A stretch of DNA of 64,000 nucleotides, taken from Globodera rostochiensis. Lineage: Eukaryota; Nematoda; Chromadorea; Rhabditida; Heteroderidae. The DNA lies in the NCBI GenBank assembly GCA_018350325.1, contig JAEVLN010000011.1, forward strand, positions 1,918,449 to 1,982,448, read 5' to 3'. Of the stretch, positions 19,636 to 28,466 are shown in pieces. The position numbers were made by a program, and so were the translations under genes. Each line of letters starts with the position of its first letter. Positions within the stretch are counted from its first letter, which is position 1. A model generated the notes under the pieces. That model was not told the DNA's origin, ran no database searches, and saw nothing but the letters and a program-made list of their open reading frames with translations.

Positions 19636-21411
19636 ATGAGATTTTGGACTACGGTCTTCATTACGGTCCTGGTTAAGCATGCTTCATTTGTAACAGCCGA
19701 CGCGGGAGCGAATGGTCCGGTTTTTGAATTTGCTTTTTTCCTAAAATAATTCGCATTTTCCGATTAATAGTTTTGCAAAATTTCAATACTATTTTAAGCA
19801 TAATTTCTTTATTTTGAATAAATATATTTTCTATTTTCAGAAGCCGACGATAAAAAGAAAACATTTGACGACGAACTGAACGAATTGCGTCAAAAACTCA
19901 AACAAATGTCTCTTCAAAATGGACAACTGAAGGAGCGGAATGTGCAACTTGTGAATGAGAATGTGAGTTAAAAAAATGTTTAATTTGATTTCGCATAATT
20001 AATGTTTGTTTAAATTTAGATGGAACTGAACACCAAAATTGATACGATGGAGCAGCAACAACTGACGGATTCGAATGTTACGCAGCTCCTCCTGACGGAT
20101 TCGAATGTTACGCAGCTCCTCCTGACGGATTCGAATGTTACGCAGCTCCTCCTGACGGATTCGAATGTTACGCAGCTCCTCCTGACGGATTCGAATGTTA
20201 CGCAGCTCCTCCTGACGGATTCGAATGTTACGCAGCTCCTCCTGACGGATTCGAATGTTACGCAGCTCCTCAATGCAGCAGGTCAAGAAGCGAATATGAC
20301 GGTAAGAATAAGCGTGCAATTATGATGAAAACACTGCCTGAATTTTGTCTAAAAATGACGGAAAATTCGCATATTTCTATACGATCGCCAATCGTGTTCC
20401 CATTGTTTCGTTTGCTTCTCACGACCCTTCGGGGGTAGGAAAGTCAAAGGCAACCTTAATTTTTGATTTTACTAAAATGTATGTGAGAAATTAATTAATT
20501 TGATTTCAGCGCGTGACCGCACTCGTGTCCGATGCCACTGCCAATGTTAGCATTTGCGGTTGCCCAACGGAGGAGTCTGCAAATGAGTATTGGTACATTC
20601 GGGGCATCACGCTAGGATCGTTTATCCTGAGTCTGCTTGATCTATTGCTGATGGGCCTCAGTATCTTCATTCACAAAGAAAGGGATTCGTGGTTGCATAC
20701 CTTTTTTGTCTTTCTACGGTATTTGTCGCATATACACCGATGTTTTGTCGGCACAATGTCAACGCATGGTGTTACGAAAGAGACGTACGTGTTGCGAAGG
20801 CTGGGCCGGGATTCCCTACCACTCCAGCCAAAAGTGTCTTGAATCCCACTCAAGCCAAAACTTCCCGAATCCCCTGCACGTCTTAGGCTAAGCCTAAGCT
20901 AGGCCTAAACCTAACAAATCCCAAGCCAGGGTGGCTTAGGCCCAAGCTAGGCTTAATCTTAGCTTTAAGTACGGGACTGAATCGGCACTCAGAGTGGGAT
21001 TCGGACCGGTAGCCGTTCAAAAAGTTTAGTACTAAAATTTTATTTTACTATTTTGCCATGTATTTTCGGTATTTTTTTTACATTGACACAAAATTTTACA
21101 CATTTTTCCGTAGCTTCCCAATATGGGCCATTTCTGTTGGTGCGACTGAATGTTTCGTTGGATCGTTCGTGATCATGCTTTCGTTCAACATCATCGGCTG
21201 GAGTCTTGGTCTGAACAGTCTGCTCAAACTGATCAATCGATATTTTCGCAGTGTCGCCGTTTTATACTTTACCGTTTTGGTCATTTTCTACTTTTTTTTA
21301 AACTTTACGGACCCCATTGTGGCACCTTTAATCGCTGCACTTAGCACTTATGTATACTTGTTTTTCTTTTGCCTTTTTACTGGTAAATCCATTATGAAAG
21401 AATATAAATAG
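19636..21411 (+). CDS. chimeric secreted-front, sequon-repeat, multi-pass membrane protein, 5 exons
   Basis: Exons 19636-19714, 19841-19962, 20020-20301, 20510-20718, 21114-21411, all in phase, about 330 residues. Exon 1 is a signal peptide ending TADAGAN and exon 2 a coiled coil (LNELRQKLKQMSLQNGQLKE). Both match, in sequence and intron position/phase, the first exons of the secreted SPRY genes at 1960 and 28467. Exon 3 encodes seven identical 10-residue repeats (LTDSNVTQLL), each with an NVT glycosylation sequon. Instead of a SPRY domain, exons 4-5 give a short Cys segment (VSICGCPTEES) and about four membrane helices (LGSFILSLLDLLLMGLSIFI; FVGSFVIMLSFNIIGW; SVAVLYFTVLVIFYFFLNF; APLIAALSTYVYLFFFCLF). 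Intron 4 contains a MITE. Family of the membrane part not recognised; topology is inferred. Confidence 0.75.
20062..20271 (+). repeat. seven perfect 30-bp coding repeats
   Basis: The 30-base unit starts CTGACGGATTCGAATGTTAC and ends GCAGCTCCTC. All seven copies appear identical at the DNA level, with no synonymous differences, and keep the frame of exon 3. The reverse strand is also open through the block, which is an artefact of the repeat. Confidence 0.95.
20799..21014. mobile_element. MITE of the GGCTACCGG family, in an intron
   Basis: 216 bp. The right end inverted is GGCTACCGGTCCGAATCCC; the left end is the diverged GGCTGGGCCGGGATTCCC. The body is rich in AGGCTTAAGCCTA-type words. The flanking octamers GTTGCGAA (20791-20798) and GTTCAAAA (21015-21022) are similar but not identical, as expected for an older insertion. 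The same subfamily, inverted, is at 50278-50543. It lies inside intron 4 of the multi-pass membrane gene. Confidence 0.7.
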
Positions 21412-21497
21412 GGATTTTATTTGTCAAATTTTTTTAAGCAAATATCGTTCTTCGGAGTTTGTCCTTTTTAATCTACATCCTACTTATATGTCATATT

Positions 21498-21625
21498 CAC
21501 TTCCGACCCGTACAGCCTAATTATAGCTTTATCTCATCGGATTCTTTCATTTGGAATAATGTGCCACTAAATCCGTTCAGCTTGAAGAAAGTTATCAAAC
21601 ATTCGACACATTCGGACCGGTAGCC
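21498..21625. mobile_element. degenerate short MITE of the GGCTACCGG family
   Basis: The right end CGGACCGGTAGCC is intact and its inner 90 bases match the right half of the element at 4762-5130. The left end (CACTTCCGACCCG) is weakly similar. The flanking octamers GTCATATT and GTCATTGT share six of eight bases. It lies just downstream of the membrane gene's stop. Confidence 0.5.
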
Positions 21626-21633
21626 GTCATTGT

Positions 21634-22081
21634 TCTCCCACTTATTAAATGTGTTGGATTTTGCTGATTATTAAATGATTTGGCTTTTGATATGAAGCTT
21701 TTGTTTTCTATTCCCCGGGGCGGGATTAACTCGCCAACCCAACGCAAATTATGGGCGGGCACGCAAAATCTTCTCGTAAGCAACCAAAAAAATTGTTTTA
21801 AAATAAATTTGAATACAAAACTGAGAGGCCTAAAATTGGATATTATATATTGCATGGTAAAATGCCGAAATGATTTTTAGAAGCGCTAGAATTTCAATAT
21901 GTTCAGCTAAACATATTTCATTTATTGATAAAAGTAATTTAAACGGTTTTCAATGTTTTTATTAAGCGAAACAAATTTTTTGGAGGAGTACGCTTTCGCA
22001 GATGATAATAGGCGTCGTGGGAAAATTGAACAAATTTAATTCAAAAATAACACTTTTTATTTCTTCTAAAATCACTTCCTT
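21634..22081. other. intergenic
   Basis: Spacer between the MITE and the 3' end of the minus-strand gene at 22082. A 67-codon open stretch at 21680-21880 (+) has no supporting features. No element ends recognised. Confidence 0.4.
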
Positions 22082-23556
22082 TTAAAGCATTTTGTCAATC
22101 TTTTCCAAATTGTCCACAAGTTTTTGCATAAATTCTTCAAAATTTGGCGTCGATTCGCCGCAACTTTCGGCAAAATATTTTTGATCAAACGATGCCGCCC
22201 ATTGGCCTCGCAAAATTTCGATTTGTTTCCATTGGCCGCAAAGTCCGATTTTGCTGAGAACGATTTTGAGAAGGGTCCATTCGAGCATTTGCTCATATTT
22301 CAAATTGGCGTAATTCCATTCCCTTTTTTGCACCATTTCCTTCACTTTTCCAATTAAAACGCAAATAATTTGATGCAAACCTGCAAAATTTAAATATTAT
22401 TTAAATTAAATATTTAATATTTAAATTAATATTTATTATAATATAAAATGTTACCTTCTCCTATATTGGAATTTACTTTTATTGCCTTTGCGTAGCTCAA
22501 CAAATTTTCATCAAAATATTTGTTTATTTCGCGTTTTTTCCTTAATAATTCCCAAAAATTATTAATGATTTATTTTATTAATTCATTTAACTCACGAGTT
22601 TTGTTTGCATAATTCCATTTTTAATTGACTCAAATGCCCAATTAAAATGCCAATAAATTCATCGGTTGAAATATTTTCATCTTCCGCCGCAATTTGCTCC
22701 AATAAATCTTCGACAAAATATGTAAATAAACAAAATTTGTTTCCAATTGAAATTTGAATTCTTTCGCTTGGCTTTTCAACAATTTCCAAATAATTTAAGA
22801 GAAATAAAAATGTTTTTGGGTCCGTTGGGCTAATCCAAATTTGATTAGCGTTCATTTCGCTAAGAATTTGCACCATTTTTAAAACATCGTAAATTGTCGT
22901 CGAATGATTGGATAACGAAAGCAAAAATTCAAAATTTCCTATAAAAATCCGATTAAAACAAATTGAATAAAGGATAAAAATCCAATTATTTTTTGGCCAA
23001 TTCGTTTTTTGTCTATATAAATTAATACGAAATAGAAAGAGCGTAGACAGTCAGATGGTTAGAGTGCCTATACTTATAACACATAAACAACAAATTGGCC
23101 GAATAAAGTCCAATTTCCGCGCACTTTTGACTTTTATAGTCTCCAAATGTTCATTTGAATAGTAAATCAAAAAGTCTCTATTCAAAATCGGAATTTTTGC
23201 TTCAATGCGTTGGTCCAATTTGGTGATTTGAGTTTTCAAAAAGCTGAAATATACAAATTTCAAATTAAAAATGTTGTTATAAATACCAATGCTCCTCTAA
23301 AATGTTCTTTGGAACCGTAATGCATTGGTAGGCGAATATGAAAGTGTTCAAATAATCTCCCGCCAAATCCTCATGTTCAAATTGTACCGATAGACGAATT
23401 GCCAAGGACAAAAGCAATTTAAAAAGTTGTGAATTCACTTTCGTTGGAATTCCCTTCGTTCGCGGTAAAAAGTCGAGTTGCTCAGTTGACAGAATGTTCT
23501 GTAGTGTTTTAACAAAATCCAAGTTTATTCCAATTTCGCAAATTGATATTTTCCTC
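22082..23556 (-). CDS. unknown tandem-family protein, paralogue 1, 5' end not found
   Basis: Modelled minus exons 23556-23287, 23243-23074, 22938-22596, 22540-22455, 22380-22082, about 390 residues, in phase. I do not recognise the family. It is all-helical looking, with a few shared signatures with the next gene: NFEFLLSLSNHSTTIYDV, YSNEHLETIKVKSARKL, FDENLLSYAKAIKV. The first exon seen begins inside the protein (RKISICEIGINLDF). Its homologous region in the neighbouring paralogue is preceded by a signal peptide, so the start is either further upstream, disrupted by the small palindrome at 23670, or lost. Intron 4 uses a GT donor (gtaaca) where the paralogue uses GC. Confidence 0.55.
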
Positions 23557-23669
23557 CTAAATAAATATTTCGATTTTGTACAAAAATTTCTTGGGTGGGC
23601 AAAGTTTTTTCTAGCATGTTTTCCTGCCACTGAAGGATAGTCCAATAAGTTGGAATACATAATAGGAAT

Positions 23670-23745
23670 TAGAGATGTTCAAGAGTCTTAGGGTCAAGAC
23701 TCGATTCTCGAGTCTCGGTAAGTTTAAGTCTCGAACATCTAATCC
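23670..23745. repeat. 75-bp palindromic mini-element
   Basis: The ends TTAGAGATGTTCAAGAGTC and (inverted) TTAGATGTTCGAGACTT flank a core of ACTCGATTCTCGAGTC. Similar GATGTTCGAG..CTCGAGAGCATC sequences occur at 34264-34320 and 37558-37600, so this is a small dispersed family. Confidence 0.6.
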
Positions 23746-23795
23746 TCTAAGGGAATCGACGGCATTTTTCTGTCTCCTCCCCCGGGGGGAGGCGC

Positions 23796-25841
23796 TTACA
23801 TTTCCATTAGCGTGTGGAGACGGGCCAAAAAGTGTTCGGCCATCGCTACGGGAAAGGCCATTAATTGAGCTTGTCCAGCATAATGAACTTGCCCAGCAGC
23901 TTCATGGAAAAGCGTTTGGAATAAAATTTGGCCGAATTTTGGAATATTAGGCGCAAATTCTTCCAAATTCCATTTACAATGGAGCGAAGAAATGTATTCA
24001 TCGATGATTTTATTCAGAAACTTTAAATATTCGTCGGATTGTTTTGGGATAATTTTCAAATTTTTAATGTTTTCTGTATCTTCCAATTCGCTCAGAATTT
24101 TGTGTAATTCTTCGTATAATTCTCCCCTTAAAGCATCAATTGCCTGACGACGATTGCTCGTTTCCGAATTTAATTCAAAATGATAAAGACTTTTTAAATC
24201 GTTGGCAATTTGAACTAATACTTAAAAAAGATTAATTAACCAAAGTTTTAATTTTAATGAAAAAAATGTTTGCCTTTGCACTGATCGTATTCAATTCTTA
24301 TTGCATATGCATAATTCAACAAATTTTCACCGAATACCTTCTCACGCAATGCATAAAATTCGTCTCTAAATTATATATTTATTAAAGAGTCGCCGTCAAT
24401 TCACCAACCTGCGGATGTCGCTGTCGTTGTTACACTTTGCTTCAGAGCAAATTAAATTATGCTGCAAAGCATATCGATTAAAGTTTGTAAATCGCCAATA
24501 CAATTGGCATCCAAACTCCTCGAGCATAATGCCAATTTCGGCAAGGGTTAACGACGCTTTTTTAAAAAACTGCTTAATGAAAATGTAAACGGCTGGCGGT
24601 GGTCCAATTGCAGACAAAATGTATTTTTTGTTAGCAACGTTGAATATTATATTGATGAGTTTGTAAATTTCATAAACAGTCAATGAATGTTCAGAGAGTG
24701 CCAACAAAAATTTGAAATTATCTGCAAAATTTTATTATTATTAAATAAAGTGTCATTACACAATAATTATAATGTTTAATTTGTCATTAACACCTTAATT
24801 ACAAAATTTATAATTCCTTGAGAAAAATTGTTTTTAGTTAATGTTAAAATTGATTTTCAATTTTGCGCTATTCACAGTGCCAGACTTGCCTATATAATGC
24901 ATTTGTTCATGCGAATAAGCTTCTGTTCCAAAGTTCTCCAAACAAAATTCAGTCAAACAAAATGGTCGACAAATTTCGATAAAGCGATATGGAAATATTC
25001 TAAAATTTTACAAATTTCTTTTTTTATTTCACAATTACAGTATACCCAAGCGCATTGTCGTCGTCGTTGTTGGCATTCAAATATTTGTAAGCAATCAAAA
25101 CTCTTTCAATTTTCCATTCAAAAAGTTCAAAAGAATTTATTTCATTAAAATACAGCCTTAACAATATTCAACTTCGCTTTATCCGTTTAAAGTGTACAGA
25201 CTAAAAAGACCGGTCTAAATAAGCAAGACCCCCCAGTAGTAAACAAAAAACTTACAAATTCTAAATAACGCTTTATTATATTATTTTTTGTAACTATTTA
25301 TTTACGGTTAATTTAATTAAATGTTTCGGTCATTATATTAAAAAAGTCTGGTTGCTCGAACATTTTAAACTAACGAAGTGTAAATCCGCGCAGCAAAAGA
25401 GAAGGTCAGCCGCAGAATTTGTTGTAAAACAGCTTCCGGCATTGGACATTTGGCATTCAAAATATTTTCATCGAATGCCGCCGCTATGGCGTCATACACC
25501 GTTTCGTCATTACCCTCCAAATTGTCTATGCGATATTGATTAATGCTAAAAGTGACGTCATTTGAGCTCAAAAACTGATCATCGGCAAGGACAATGCGAT
25601 CAGTGGCAAGTTGCGCAGCATATTTCACAAAAATGCAATAAAATAATAATTCTTTTTTCGGCACATATTCGTCGTATTCATGATTTTTGTGTACATCCAT
25701 AAGGAGACGGGCAAAAACACGAACATTGTTGGCCGAACTGCTTGAATCCCATGCATAATTGGTCGCCAAATAGACTTTTGTAAAATAATTGTTGATTGAT
25801 AAAATCAAAATTATTTTAAAAACGTTGCCGGCAATTTTCAT
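23796..25841 (-). CDS. secreted unknown tandem-family protein, paralogue 2, about 6 exons
   Basis: Exons: 25841 to about 25371 (signal peptide MKIAGNVFKIILILSINNYF), about 25157-25040, about 24999-24870, 24721-24409, 24365-24274, 24220-23796; the last three junctions are certain in phase, the middle ones approximate. If the first exon is not spliced at gttta (25370), it ends at a stop at 25365 and would be a separate 158-residue secreted protein. Shared signatures with the gene at 22082: NFKFLLALSEHSLTVYEI, YSHEQMHYIGKS, FGENLLNYAYAIRI. The donor at 24273 is GC (AAAG|gcaaac). No catalytic motif or named domain seen. As a tandem pair with a signal peptide in a secreted-gene island, an effector or secreted-regulator role is possible but unproven. 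Confidence 0.5.
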
Positions 25842-27073
25842 TATGATATTATAGAATTTGCAGAATAATTTTCTTTCGCTGAATTTAAACTAATAAATAA
25901 TGTAAACACTGATTAAACGAGCCATTAATCAATTATCTTTTTTATTAATATTCAATGTTAATCGATTAAGCCCGAGTTTGTTATGGCTAAATGTGTTTTT
26001 TAGATATTTGTTAAATGAAACATTTTATGACTAAACTTTGGACCGTGTAAGCATATTTAGATTAATATTTAATTGAATTAAAATTGTTGTAAAATGTAAT
26101 TAAAATGTATCGGTTAGAAAAATCACACAAGCGCATATAATCAGGGTTCACAGATTTGAGGTTTTATCATCTTTTTGTTGTTTTTTAGAAAGTCAATAAT
26201 GCTAAAATTTAAAAATGATGATTTTTGATGTTTTTTTGTTGTTTTTTGGAAGCTCCTGATGATTTTTGCTGCTTTTTTGGGTATTTTGAAGATTTTAATG
26301 TGTTTTTTGAGAATTTCACTGGAAGAATGAAAATTTCTGTCAACTTTTATGTTCATCCATTTTTTTTTCTCAGTGTTTTCATTTTTAATGATAAAGACCT
26401 GTTTGGTTTTTAAATAATTGGAAATTTCTAAATTAAAAACCTCATTTTCTATTTTTAATGCAAAAAAGCATCATATTTTCTGCAAATTTAGTTGCAAATC
26501 TGTCAACAAATTGAGTCAAAAATTCGAAAATTTTTCTCGGCGGCGCCTATCAGCACCGCCGACCCCCCCCCCCCTCCTAAAAAAAAGTATTTGAGAAAAA
26601 TCGCTCGCAAAAACATCGAAATTTTGCTTAGATTGTTTCTGTTTTTCGAAATTTGCACAAATTTTTTTATTACCGGACACCCATTTTCACAATATAAAAA
26701 ACCACCATTTATTATTTACAAGTTAACTAAAGATTTAGCAAAATGGGTTTTTTGGTCCCAAATGATACTTTTTTGCTAGCTATTGAAAATTTTCATCTGA
26801 AAACGTTGCAGGCAATTTTCATGATCGGGCTGCCACTTTTAGTTTCGAAAATCTCAAAATAATTACCTAAATAGGCGAGAAAAAAAGCCAAAATAGGTTC
26901 CGGCTTTCGGTCGGCTAAAAGTTCGCAACAAAAAGGAAGGCCGCCTAATAGTCCGGAACTCTCGAACAGCTATAAGAATAACATTCTTATTTTTAAACTC
27001 TTCATCATGTTCCCTTCGTGTTGTGGATATTATACACATTGGAAGGTAATAATGCATTAATTCAAGCAATTTT
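25842..27073. other. intergenic with dispersed hairpin repeat
   Basis: 26150-26420 is T-rich sequence with several open frames of low complexity (TTTTTTG repeats). 26490-26570 carries, inverted, the dispersed repeat with GACTCAATTTGTTAAGAG-like arm and the GC-rich hairpin (26538-26562), ending in a C run. 26570-27070 shows no exon I can support. Confidence 0.45.
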
Positions 27074-27150
27074 ATGCCACGTTTTAAAAACAAATGGCAA
27101 AAAAAAATCGAACAAAATTTATTTTCATGCTAATGCCAATGCCATGGCAT
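27074..27150. promoter_or_regulatory. cluster of ATGCCA (DOG-box-like) motifs
   Basis: ATGCCA occurs at 27074-27079, 27133-27138 and 27139-27144, and its complement TGGCAT at 27145-27150, the last two forming the palindrome ATGCCATGGCAT. All lie 55-131 bases upstream of the start codon at 27205. ATGCCA is the DOG box reported upstream of dorsal-gland effectors in Globodera (established knowledge as I recall it). Function here is inference. Confidence 0.5.
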
Positions 27151-27204
27151 TCAAAAGCATTCACATTCGTTATTCGTTTACGCCTCACCCCCAAAATAAT
27201 AAAA

Positions 27205-27857
27205 ATGTTACGTTTATCGCTTCTTTTAATTTTACTATATGCTAATGGAATTGAAAATATGCTTTTGAATTCTAAAAAAGTTTTGAATGCGGCACGATCA
27301 GAAAAGGGGAGAATGCTAATGAATGTTGTGGTGCCCGGCTCGGGGACAGGTTCGAAAAACTCATTATCAATTTAACAAACCCAACAAATTGTAGCAGTTG
27401 GACTTGTCGACACCGCAATAAGCTATTCAAAAGCGTCCAAATCGGCGGCACCAAAAGACGATGGCGGCAAATTTTGTGGCACCAAATGGAACAAACTGCT
27501 CACTGAGCTTGGTGCAGTTGGCGAAATTGGCACTGACAAAATGATCGAAGACAAAAATGTGCCGGATTATGCCAAAATTATTATCCGACAACAGAAGGCA
27601 ATAATTAAAGCACTTCAAGCATTCATGCAACAAGAAGATCAGCCGGAAACTCAGGTAGGAACCGGAATTGAGGGACCCGGTCGGCTTTATCGTGCGACGT
27701 TGATTTGAACAAAATTTAATAATTTTGGTTAAAATGCTAAAATCAGTCAATGTACTTATTTTATTGGTCCGTTTTCTAATCTTAGGCAACTCTACCGGTT
27801 GTCCGAGTCGAAACCGACCGACCAGAACGTGCGTTACGAAGAAATCAAACTTTGTGA
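27205..27857 (+). CDS. small secreted protein of unknown family, 3 exons
   Basis: Exons 27205-27349, 27395-27654, 27786-27857 join in phase to 158 residues. Residues 1-15 (MLRLSLLLILLYANG) form a signal peptide. The mature part has a KRGRML-like basic stretch (SEKGRMLMNVVV), a Lys/Ala-rich middle with a single Cys (GGKFCGTKWNKLLTEL), a helix (YAKIIIRQQKAIIKALQAFM) and an Arg-rich C-terminus ending RRNQTL. Start chosen as the first ATG after the AT-rich leader that yields a signal peptide; the upstream ATGs in frame give no signal peptide. The ATGCCA cluster just upstream and the secretion signal together suggest a gland-expressed effector candidate. No homologous domain recognised. Confidence 0.6.
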
Positions 27858-28466
27858 ACATTAAGCGTTGGGTTACGGTCAATGAAGTTTTGGTATTTGA
27901 TGATTTGTAAAAAAAGGATTTCTCAAGAAGATTATTATTTATTGGATTATTTCTGGTTTAGAGTTCCCACTTTGCATCAACTGATAGTATGTTTATGTGA
28001 CTACCTGCCCACACAATGAATGTTTTCTATAATTAAGGTTAAATCAAATCTAAAAATTTTGAACTTCGATAAAGCTTGGGAATTGAGCTCGCAATTTAGA
28101 GTGTTGAACGTGAATCAGATTTTTGAGAATGCAACGTTGGGTGAAAAGGTCGTGAAATAAATAAAAGCAACGCCCAAATCTCCCATTTCCAACACTTGGG
28201 CTTTTCGTCATTTGGTGGTATTTGTTTATTCACACAATTCGAGCCATTCCAATCACTTCCCACGTCCCGGCCCCCAACCAACAAAATGTCCCAATAATTG
28301 TTTATCAAAAATCTCAAAATTCGGACACTCCATCATTCAGTTGACCAATTTCGTTTCATTTGATCAGAAATTGCAAAAAAAAATTGTGTCAAAGCACAAT
28401 AAATTTTGTTAAGAAAAAATTACATTTTGAAAATTTAAAAATTACCTAATAGCAAAAGGCAGCATA
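27858..28466. other. intergenic
   Basis: Region between the small secreted gene and the SPRY gene. No exon or repeat with definable ends; open stretches at 28096-28412 on both strands overlap each other and lack features. Confidence 0.4.

Noticed and set aside
20016..20319. minus-strand coding sequence with repeated ELRNIRIRQE or RSCVTFESVR
   Set aside because: All six frames are open across the perfect 30-bp array; only the plus-strand frame continues into flanking spliced exons.
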